Shown: positions 8,482 to 15,605 of the stretch, piece by piece
How positions within the stretch are numbered: the stretch's first letter is position 1
Layout: every line of letters starts with the position of its first letter
Assembly: GCA_949286015.1 (NCBI GenBank)
Contig: CASEBB010000006.1
Coordinates: 1-42,764 of the forward strand
Direction of reading: 5' to 3'
From: an uncultured Succinivibrionaceae bacterium
GTDB lineage: Bacteria > Pseudomonadota > Gammaproteobacteria > Enterobacterales > Succinivibrionaceae
Length of the DNA stretch: 42,764 nucleotides
Position numbers and translations under genes: made by a program
Notes under the pieces: model-generated
Seen by the model: the letters and a program-made list of their open reading frames with translations, nothing else
Databases searched by the model: none
Told to the model about the DNA's origin: nothing

Positions 8482-10684
8482 CGATAACAGCTCGCACGCT
8501 AGCGCTTCATACTCCTCTGCTACCAAGGCCACTCCCACGATGACGAAAAAGGCTCCTTTAAGCTTACGCCGCACAAGCGGCGCAGAACGTCCCCACAGCA
8601 GTGCCCGTCCCCAAGGCGGTGAACGCGCCCAGCAAGGTACGCACGCTCATGCAGGTGGCCATGGCGGCTCCCACGGCGCTAAGAGCTCCTTTGGTGCAAA
8701 GGCTTCCTTTGGCGCAAAGAGCAGCAGCGGCCACGGCGCCAAAGGCGCTTTTGGTACTAAAGGCGCTTTTGGCGCTAAAGGCAGTACCAGTGCAGGTGCT
8801 GGTAAAGGTGCTTTTGCTAAGAGCAGCGCCCATGGCGCCAAGAATGGCGGTAAAGGCCCTGCCTCTGCTGGCAAAGGCTCCTTTGGCTCTAAGAGCGCTT
8901 TTCATGGCGGCAAGAGCTCTGATTTTAAGGGTAAGGGCACAGGCTTTAAGAGCAAGCATCAAGGCGGTAGCAAGTCCTCCCGCGTAAAGAGTGCTCCGGC
9001 CGAGCCACGCGTCTTTACCACGGGTAAGGACTTTAATGTCGTCCCGAAGCACACTAAGGCTGCCCCTGCATCAGCAGCTGCTGCTCCAGAGCAGTTAACG
9101 GCCCCAACGACACCAACGCCAGCGCCTGCCGAGGCTGCCACGCCTGCTGCTGTCTCTGCAGCCCAGAGCATCAGCAACGAGCACAGTGCTGTGTACCGCA
9201 ACGCACGCACTGAGCGCCCTGAGCGCAGCGTCCCCCGCAGCAATGAGCGTAGCATTGAGCGCAGCAGCGCTGCTGCGGGTGAGGATGCTTTTGCTGGTGC
9301 CCGTCAGCAATTGCAGGCCTACGTGCAAAACATGCAGCACGAGGCGATTGGCACCAAGAGCCGAGCCGCAGCTGCGTACATCATCCATGCAGTCACCTCA
9401 GGCATGTCGCTTACTGAGGCTATTCCGTACTTTACGCATCCCCTCGGCTTAGATGCGCGTGACCACGCTTTTGTGCAAGAGATTGTGTACGGCACCTTAC
9501 GTCACCGCCGTAAGCTCATGCACACGCTCAATCCACTCTTTTCCTACAAGGTAAAGGAAAAGCACCGCATCATTCCGTGCTTACTGCTCAGCGCCCTCTA
9601 TCAGCTGACCTACATGCAGGTACCACCACATGCGGTGGTAGCAGCCAGTGTTAGTGCCTGTGGTGCTTGTGGCTTAAAGGGCTACGCCTCTTTAGTCAAT
9701 GCTATTTTGCGTCGCTTCCTGCGCGAGGGTGGCACCTTAGCACCGACAGAGTCCTTAGCCGAGGAGTACTCCTTCCCAGATTGGCTTTTTACGCGCTTAG
9801 AGCAAAGCTACACCGAGAGTGAGCTCAAGCAGATTCTGGCGCAATCCAACGAGAAGGCACCGCTCTTTGTGCGCGTGGAAAACTCCAAGATCAGCACCGC
9901 TGACTACTTAGCCATGCTGCAAAACAAGGGCATTGAGGCTAGTGGCGTGGACTTTAGTCCATGCACGGTGCGCCTTGCAAGCCCAATCAATGTCAGCCAC
10001 TTACCTGGCTTTAATGAGGGCTTGTGCACGGTACAAGACCTCAGTGCGCAGCTAGCTGCTCCGCTGTTAGAGCTCCAAACGCCAGAGGCTACGCCTTTAC
10101 AGGTACTCGATTGCTGCTGTGCCCCAGGCGGTAAGACGGCGCATATTCTGGATCTCAACCCACAAGCTGAGGTCACAGCGATTGACGTCGATGACAGCCG
10201 CTTACAGCAGACACGCTCGACTTTGGAGCGCTTACAGCGCCTGCCAGCGAGTGCGCCGCATGCGGTCAAAGTGCACTTAGAGGTGGTGGATGCGCAGGAT
10301 TTAAGTCAGTTGCAGACGCAATTTGACCGCATCCTTGTAGACGCGCCATGCTCGGGCACAGGTGTGATTCGCCGTCACCCCGACATTAAGTGGCTGCGCC
10401 GCCAAAAGGACATCCCAGCGCTGTGCGAGACCCAACAAAAGATCTTGGAATCAGCATGGGCCAAGCTTAAGGTTGGGGGCATCTTGCTCTACACCACCTG
10501 CTCGATCCTTCCTGAGGAGAACAAGGAGCAGATTGAGTCCTTTGTGCAGAACCATGCGGATGCGCAAGTGATGCCTCTGGTCTTTAAGGGGCAGGAGTAC
10601 CAGCACTTACAGCGCTTGTCTGGCGATGATGGTGGCGATGGCTTCTTTTACGCGCGCTTGCGTAAGGTAGCACTGGCTCAGTAA
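8474..10684 (+). CDS. rsmB: 16S rRNA (cytosine-967 C5)-methyltransferase with ~290-residue basic low-complexity N-terminus
   Basis: Methylates C967 of 16S rRNA. From the TTG at 8474, the NusB-like RNA-binding domain covers ~295-420 and the SAM domain ~430-736, with CCCAPGGKT (motif I), VDAPCSGTGVIRRHPD (motif IV, Pro-Cys) and LLYTTCSI (motif VI, catalytic Thr-Cys). E. coli RsmB is 429 residues. Here an extra ~290 residues precede it: Gly/Ala/Lys/Ser/Phe repeats of the type GAKGAFGTK over ~65-165, an Ala/Pro/Thr stretch over ~195-230, and Arg/Glu-rich repeats ~240-265. The TTG overlaps the fmt stop and sits behind a perfect AAGGAG; in-frame ATGs at 8432 and 8540 have poorer ribosome sites, so the exact start is uncertain. 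The frame is intact, and the extension may bind RNA. Confidence 0.93.
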   Translation: MPNDNSSHASASYSSATKATPTMTKKAPLSLRRTSGAERPHSSARPQGGERAQQGTHAHAGGHGGSHGAKSSFGAKASFGAKSSSGHGAKGAFGTKGAFGAKGSTSAGAGKGAFAKSSAHGAKNGGKGPASAGKGSFGSKSAFHGGKSSDFKGKGTGFKSKHQGGSKSSRVKSAPAEPRVFTTGKDFNVVPKHTKAAPASAAAAPEQLTAPTTPTPAPAEAATPAAVSAAQSISNEHSAVYRNARTERPERSVPRSNERSIERSSAAAGEDAFAGARQQLQAYVQNMQHEAIGTKSRAAAAYIIHAVTSGMSLTEAIPYFTHPLGLDARDHAFVQEIVYGTLRHRRKLMHTLNPLFSYKVKEKHRIIPCLLLSALYQLTYMQVPPHAVVAASVSACGACGLKGYASLVNAILRRFLREGGTLAPTESLAEEYSFPDWLFTRLEQSYTESELKQILAQSNEKAPLFVRVENSKISTADYLAMLQNKGIEASGVDFSPCTVRLASPINVSHLPGFNEGLCTVQDLSAQLAAPLLELQTPEATPLQVLDCCCAPGGKTAHILDLNPQAEVTAIDVDDSRLQQTRSTLERLQRLPASAPHAVKVHLEVVDAQDLSQLQTQFDRILVDAPCSGTGVIRRHPDIKWLRRQKDIPALCETQQKILESAWAKLKVGGILLYTTCSILPEENKEQIESFVQNHADAQVMPLVFKGQEYQHLQRLSGDDGGDGFFYARLRKVALAQ

Positions 10685-10692
10685 TTGTGAAG

Positions 10693-10711
10693 CAGGCCCC
10701 TTTGGGGCCTG
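10693..10711 (+). terminator. Hairpin after rsmB
   Basis: CAGGCCCC-TTT-GGGGCCTG, an 8-bp GC-rich stem beginning 9 bases after the rsmB stop codon. No T run follows, so it may be a weak terminator or a 3'-end-protecting hairpin. Confidence 0.45.
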
Positions 10712-10786
10712 TGGCACATTTGGCTGTGAGCAGGCGGTGGTGATAGCACCCCCAAAGTAGTGGTGCTACGTAACTGTACTCCCAGC

Positions 10787-11160
10787 GCCTAATGGCGCTA
10801 TCTCAAGGTAAGCCTGTAGGGCTAATGCAGCGCTATGGCTACTTCTGTGGTGCTACTGTGACCACCTTAAGGGTAGCAGTGCTATCGGCCTGCACTAACA
10901 GCGCCTGACGGCGCTATCTCGAGATAAGCCTTTAGGGCTTATGCGGCGCTATGGCTGCTTCTGTGGTGATACGTGACCACCCTAAGGGTAGCAGTACCAT
11001 CGGCCTGCACTCCAAGTGCCTAACGGCGCTATCTCGAGATAAGCCTGTAGGGCTAATGCAGCGCTATGGCTGCTACTGTGGTGCTACTGTGACCACCTTA
11101 AGGGTAGCAGTGCTATCGGCTTGCACTAACAGCGCCTAACGGCGCTATCTCGAGGGACAG
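10787..11160. repeat. 116-bp tandem repeat array between rsmB and trkA
   Basis: The core GGCGCTATCTC recurs with starts near 10794, 10910, 11025 and 11141, spacing 115-116 bases: three full units and a partial fourth, with few substitutions. Each unit holds small inverted repeats (AGCGCCTAACGGCGCT, AAGCCTGTAGGGCT, ACCACCTTAAGGGTAGC). The GCGCC-TGAC-GGCGC palindrome also occurs singly at ~11195, ~18868 and ~38204, so the unit seems built from a dispersed REP-like motif. No coding frame is preserved across the units. Confidence 0.85.
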
Positions 11161-11302
11161 CTGGCGATGCTGGTGCGCGTGTGCACGTGTGCTCTGAGCG
11201 CCTCACGGCGCATTCTTTAGCGGTAAGCCCACGCCCCGTCTCATAGTAATCATCACCAACTCCGAGGAGAACTCTCATCCCGCTGGGACAAGTTCACTGA
11301 CC

Positions 11303-12691
11303 ATGAAAATCATCATTGTAGGTGCCACCTCTGTCGGCACCGACCTCGCGGAATATCTGGTGCAAGCCGGTCACGCCGTGACCCTAATCGACCACCCCTC
11401 CGAAGAGTTGTCGCAAATCGCCAATCGTCTGGACTTGCGTGTGGTGCAAGGCGATCCCACATGGCCATCCGTCCTGCGCGAAGCCGGTGCCCGTAACACC
11501 GAGCTCTTAGTAGCCACCTCGCCGCAAGATGAGGTCAACATCGCTGTCTGCTCGGTGGCACACGCCCTCTTTAACATCCCGCGTAAAATCGCGCGTATGC
11601 GCGCTCCCGACTTCTTAAGCGAGGCCGATAAGCTCTTTGGTGATCAGGCCATCCCTATCGATCACATCATCTCCCCAGAGCACTTAATGGCCGCCGCTGT
11701 GGTCGACCTCATGGAGCTGCCTGGCTCTACCGCTTTTCATAGCTTTGCCAAAGACCGTATCACCATCGCTGCCGCCACCTGCGTTGCAGGCGGTAAGCTC
11801 ATTGGTGCGCAAATTCTCGATCTGGAGAACTACGATGGCAAGTGCAAAGTCCTCGCTGTCTATCGTAATGGCCGTGCGCTGACCAAGCTAGAGAACCACA
11901 CCCTACACATTGGTGATGAGGTCTTTTTCTGCGCTGAGCGTATCCGCGCTCTCAACCTCATTAGTGCTCTGATGCCGTTGCGTCCAACTGGCAAGCATGT
12001 GGTGATCGAGGGTGGTACCCACGTTGCCGATGCTCTCGCACTGCGTTTAAGCCAGCGCTATCAGGTAAAACTCATTGAACCTGACCCACGACGTGTAGCA
12101 CGTATCAGCGACCACTTCCGTAACTCCAAAGTAGAGCTCTACAGCGCTGACGCTTCCAATCTCGACTTTGTGATGGAAGAAAAGCTCTACCAGACGGACA
12201 CCTTTATTGCGGCCTCACCAAAAGAAGAGAGCAACATCATGTCCTCTCTCATGGTGCAGCGGCTAAACAAGGTGCACACCATTGCCATTATCCGTCAGCA
12301 CGCTTTTCAGGATATCGCCCTTGCAGGCAGTGAGATCGACGCTATCGTCTCACCACGCGAGGTCATTATCTCCGCGCTGCTCTCGCACATTCTGCAAGAC
12401 AGTGTGGAGAAAATGCGTATCTTTAAGCAGGGACAGGCCGAGGCCCTTGAGCTCTTAGTGCAAGGCACCACGCGCTCAAGCTACGTAGTCGGACGCAAGA
12501 TTGAGGATCTCAACCTGCCAAGCGGTGTGTCCTTTGGTCTAGCGTTACGAGACAAAAAGGTGGTCACCATGGACAAAAACTTTGTGTTTGCCGATGGCGA
12601 CTACATTACGGCGTTCTTAAACGACCGTGCGCACATGCGCGCCCTAGTTAAGCTGTTTAAGCCACGCGCCTTCTGGCTGCCACGGTGGTAG
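11303..12691 (+). CDS. trkA: Trk potassium uptake regulatory subunit TrkA
   Basis: Peripheral cytoplasmic NAD(H)-binding subunit that gates the TrkH/TrkG K+ channel. Two tandem RCK (Rossmann TrkA-N plus TrkA-C) halves fill 462 residues, as in E. coli (458). Conserved segments include DLRVVQGD (~44-51), KIARMRAPDFL (~95-105) and PIDHIISPEHL (~118-128). The first nucleotide motif reads GATSVG (7-12) instead of GxGxxG. The second reads GGTHVA (~237-242), lacking two of the three Gly, so cofactor binding may differ from E. coli. Start ATG 11303 has no strong Shine-Dalgarno; GAGGAG lies ~35 bases upstream. trkH follows 428 bases later in the same direction. Confidence 0.95.
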   Translation: MKIIIVGATSVGTDLAEYLVQAGHAVTLIDHPSEELSQIANRLDLRVVQGDPTWPSVLREAGARNTELLVATSPQDEVNIAVCSVAHALFNIPRKIARMRAPDFLSEADKLFGDQAIPIDHIISPEHLMAAAVVDLMELPGSTAFHSFAKDRITIAAATCVAGGKLIGAQILDLENYDGKCKVLAVYRNGRALTKLENHTLHIGDEVFFCAERIRALNLISALMPLRPTGKHVVIEGGTHVADALALRLSQRYQVKLIEPDPRRVARISDHFRNSKVELYSADASNLDFVMEEKLYQTDTFIAASPKEESNIMSSLMVQRLNKVHTIAIIRQHAFQDIALAGSEIDAIVSPREVIISALLSHILQDSVEKMRIFKQGQAEALELLVQGTTRSSYVVGRKIEDLNLPSGVSFGLALRDKKVVTMDKNFVFADGDYITAFLNDRAHMRALVKLFKPRAFWLPRW

Positions 12692-12968
12692 GGACGCAGT
12701 GAAGAAAACGTAGCATAGCCTCTTAGTGCTTACGCCTTGCAAGGCTCCCGCCCCTCACACCGTGCACCATGGGCTTATGACTTCGCCGCAAAATCCCAAA
12801 CGGTGCAGTCGCATGCCGCCGTGGAGTAACAACTATCCTCAGCTGCCTCTTGATATGGTAACAGCCCTTACGCTCAAGCTCTCTGTGGTAGTTTCGCCTT
12901 AACAGAGGCGTAAACAGGGCATAAAGCATGATGACAGTTGTGGCGATGAGCAACCAACTACCTCTAAG
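12692..12968. other. Spacer between trkA and the MITE upstream of trkH
   Basis: No gene is supported. A 98-codon minus-strand frame (12723-13019) with one hydrophobic stretch starts inside the mobile element and is probably fortuitous. With the MITE it separates trkA from trkH by 428 bases. Confidence 0.55.
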
Positions 12969-13115
12969 GAGCGACTGACTTAATAAATGACGCAATTTAG
13001 GGCACGCATGCATGCCCATTTCAAGATAAGTTCAGGCTAGCTTGTACCTTTTATCTCGAGGTGGGACGTTGCAACCACGCACCACTACATCCGTCACTTA
13101 TTAGCTCACTCTTTC
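12969..13115 (+). mobile_element. 147-bp MITE, copy A (directly upstream of trkH)
   Basis: It begins GAGCGACTGACTTAATAAAT and ends ATTAGCTCACTCTTTC. The ends form an imperfect ~24-bp terminal inverted repeat (about 18-19 of 24 matches). It is flanked by a perfect 5-bp duplication CTAAG (12964-12968 and 13116-13120). Nearly identical to copy B at 17899. Non-coding; it must be mobilised in trans by a transposase not in this window. Its right duplication touches the GTG start of trkH. Confidence 0.88.
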
Positions 13116-13119
13116 CTAA

Positions 13120-14646
13120 GTGGTAATCGCCCGCACCGGTCGCAAAATCCTCTTGTGGATTACGGACAATTCTATGGTCATTAACATTTATGCTGTCTGC
13201 AGACTCCTTGGGCCGACTCTAAATGCACTGGCCGTAGTGGCAGTGATCCCCACCCTCTACGCCTTTTTCTCTGACACCACCAGCACGAGCATCTTTTTGC
13301 TCATGGCCGCCATGTCCCTCGTTCTGGGCAACGTCCTCATCTACTACGGCAACCGCGCCAGTCGCCGTAAACACCAAGGGCAAATGATGATCACCATTCG
13401 TGAGCTCTTCTTGTTTACGACCTCCATGTGGGTGCTCATTGCCATGATCAGCGCCCTGCCCATTTACTGGCTGCTGCCGGACGTGGATTACTTTGGTGCT
13501 CTCTTTGAGACGGCCTCCGCGCTCTCCACTACTGGCGCTACGGTCATTAACCACCTTGATACGCGGCCCCCAGCCCTACTCTTATGGCGCTCGATCTTGC
13601 AGCTGTTAGGAGGCATCGGCTTCGTCATGATCGCGGTTGCGGTGCTGCCGCAAGTGGCGATGGGTGGTATGAACATCTTTAAGACCGAGTCCACCTACTT
13701 TGAGAACAGCTCAAAGTTCACGCCCCATATGAAGACCATGTCCCTTGCCATCTTAGGCTGGTATATGGCGACCTTTGTGCTGTGCATCATTGCCTTTTTA
13801 ATCGGTGGCTTGGATCTCTACATGGCGGTAAACGCAGCGGCATGCACCGTAGCGACAGGAGGCATGATGCCAGTGGACGCTTCCATGAATGGCATGTCGC
13901 CCTTTGTCCACTACAGCGCCTCGTTTTTCATGTTTGTCTCCAGCTGTCCTTTTACTGTGATCATTGCCAGTATCACCGGTAACTTCCACAAGCTGGTGCA
14001 CGATCAGCAGGTACGCGGCTACTTCATCTTTACGCTCTTGGTGTCACTGGCGGTCACTGCGACCTTATTCTTTAAAAACGACTACGACCTCGAGCGAGCG
14101 GTGCGTATTGCCTTTTTTAACGTGATTTCCATCCTCTCCAGTACGGGCTTTAACCTCGAGGACTTTACCCAGTGGAATCCGATCGCAACGCTGATCTTTT
14201 TAGTGATTCTGCCGTTAGGCGGCTGTGCGGGATCGACCTCGGGTGGCATTAAGTTCTTCCGCTTACAGGTGTGTGCCTCGCTGTTCCGCACGCAGATGAT
14301 TAAGAGTATCCACCCGCACCAAGTATTAACCCCACAGTTTAATGGACACCCACTGGACGTAGCCACTGTTAACAGCATTATCACCTTTATTGCGGCTTAC
14401 TTCCTGATGACGCTGATCTCGAGCTTTTTGGCGACGTTTTTGGGCTTAAACATTGTGGACGCGATTACAGCGACCATTACCTGTCTCTCTAACATTGGCC
14501 CTGCGTTAGGCCCAGAGTTAAACCCAAGTAATAACTTTGCAGGCTTGAGTGCGCCGCTGTATGTGCTCTTTTCCTTTGACATGCTGCTGGGGCGTTTGGA
14601 GATCATACCGGTGCTACTGTGTATGACGCGCATGTTCTGGCGCTAA
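13120..14646 (+). CDS. trkH: Trk-type potassium transporter membrane subunit TrkH
   Basis: K+-translocating subunit of the Trk system in the inner membrane, gated by TrkA. About 10-12 hydrophobic segments and four pore loops are visible: STTGATVI, VATGGMMPV, SSTGFNLED and LSNIGPALGPE, each carrying the filter Gly. Length 508 is near the family value (~485). The frame opens with GTG at 13120, whose first base belongs to the MITE target duplication and which lacks a good ribosome site. The ATG at 13174 also lacks one. The MITE may therefore have displaced the original translation signals, and the true N-terminus is uncertain. The pore domain is complete. Confidence 0.94.
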   Translation: MVIARTGRKILLWITDNSMVINIYAVCRLLGPTLNALAVVAVIPTLYAFFSDTTSTSIFLLMAAMSLVLGNVLIYYGNRASRRKHQGQMMITIRELFLFTTSMWVLIAMISALPIYWLLPDVDYFGALFETASALSTTGATVINHLDTRPPALLLWRSILQLLGGIGFVMIAVAVLPQVAMGGMNIFKTESTYFENSSKFTPHMKTMSLAILGWYMATFVLCIIAFLIGGLDLYMAVNAAACTVATGGMMPVDASMNGMSPFVHYSASFFMFVSSCPFTVIIASITGNFHKLVHDQQVRGYFIFTLLVSLAVTATLFFKNDYDLERAVRIAFFNVISILSSTGFNLEDFTQWNPIATLIFLVILPLGGCAGSTSGGIKFFRLQVCASLFRTQMIKSIHPHQVLTPQFNGHPLDVATVNSIITFIAAYFLMTLISSFLATFLGLNIVDAITATITCLSNIGPALGPELNPSNNFAGLSAPLYVLFSFDMLLGRLEIIPVLLCMTRMFWR

Positions 14647-14674
14647 GCGCTAAGAGCTAAGCGCTAAGCTAAGC
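14641..14674. repeat. Short GCTAAGC-type tandem repeat at the trkH stop
   Basis: Four to five imperfect copies of GCTAAGC overlap the trkH TAA and continue for ~30 bases. A slippage-prone tract; the first copy contains the stop codon, so length change would not extend the protein. Confidence 0.6.
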
Positions 14675-15010
14675 ACTACCACTTACAGTAAACGGTCAGT
14701 AGTACAGCACCTAACCTACTCCACAGTAAGAAGCTTCGTTTTTGAGCGCAGCGCTGTTCTGTGTGGCGGGGCTGGGCGGGGCTGGCTCTGAGGGGCTCTA
14801 CTCAAAGTTTGCTGGCTACCACCACGTAGACTCAAACCTTGAGGCAAGCACATGAGCCGTGATTATGGCGTTTCATGTTAGCCCCCTCAAAGAATGGTGG
14901 GTGCTCTGCCACCAAACCCACTTTGAGGAAAGCCTAAGTTTTGCCCCGTCTGTGTTTTTTATGCGTACCACTTGCAACATTGTTGGCTTCGTAAGACAAT
15001 GTGCAGCACA

Positions 15011-15382
15011 TGATAGAATGTCGAGGGGCTATCACCTCTGTTTTTCATATGGTATCTTAGTTAATATATGAAAGCCCCTCAGTCTTAGTGTTTAGCCTGC
15101 GGTTAAAGAGGACTTTAGTCCTAACGCCGCGCACTCACCATTACAGCGCCTCGCCACTACCACCACCACCCGCCACGTCTCTACCACTGACGCCGTGCCG
15201 CCAGTCTTCTTCTTATTCTTCCTTCCCTCCCCTGTCCCCACCGCGCTCTACTAATACGACTGCCACGATGCTCTTCAGAGCAGCCGCTTCTACTTATGCC
15301 CCTATTAAAGTTTCACGTGAAATAAAAATTAAGCACTACCTGCAAAAAAGCCCTGTCCTGTATTGGGCAGAGCTTCTTTTGC
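15011..15382 (+). ncRNA. Candidate small RNA (promoter-like, structured, terminator-like)
   Basis: The extended -10 TGATAGAAT (15011-15019) would start transcription near 15026. The transcript would begin with a nested inverted repeat (~15023-15080) and end at the hairpin 15343-15382. There is no -35 and no homology to a known RNA, so this is only a candidate from signals in the right order. Confidence 0.22.
15343..15382. terminator. Bidirectional terminator-like hairpin downstream of rnb
   Basis: AAAAAAGCCCTGTCC pairs with GGGCAGAGCTTCTTTT around a TGTATT loop. On the minus strand the stem ends in a T run, so it can terminate rnb transcripts about 220 bases after the stop; it also works weakly on the plus strand. 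Confidence 0.6.
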
Positions 15383-15605
15383 AAGTTGTGTCACCTGCGG
15401 TAACTGTGACCACAGCCCATCGCGCTAAGACGCGCGTAAACGACGCTTAGAGGCACAGCACCGCTGGTATGAGGGCAGAGTAGCCTGCTGCCTACCGTGC
15501 GCGGTAAACGCTGCTTTATGGCGATGTACGGCACGCTGAGCTTAGCTGAGCGAAGCAGAGCACGACTCTACACACGGCCGAGCACAGCAGACAGGGGGCT
15601 ACGTG

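Larger units (their letters stand above)
14675..15605. other. Gene-less, strongly structured spacer between trkH and rnb
   Basis: No coding sequence is supported; a 120-codon plus-strand frame (15088-15450) is Pro/Ser/Thr-biased without RBS or homology. The stretch holds a 13-bp bulged inverted repeat (CCTCAAA+GTGGGT / ACCCAC+TTTGAGG, ~14887-14928), an extended -10-like TGATAGAAT (15011-15019), a paired-arm structure (GAGGGGCT/AGCCCCTC with TTTCATAT/ATATGAAA inside, ~15023-15080) and a terminator-like hairpin at 15343-15382. Confidence 0.6.

Noticed and set aside
8564..9052. Open frames opposite the RsmB extension
   Set aside because: Reverse translations of the Gly/Ala/Lys repeats, without ribosome site or homology.
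10787..11160. Regular repeats that could suggest a CRISPR array
   Set aside because: The whole 116-bp unit is repeated with no unique spacers, and no cas gene is present.
12723..13019. 98-codon minus-strand frame with a hydrophobic segment
   Set aside because: It starts inside the MITE, lacks a ribosome site and ends in Arg/His-rich sequence without homology.
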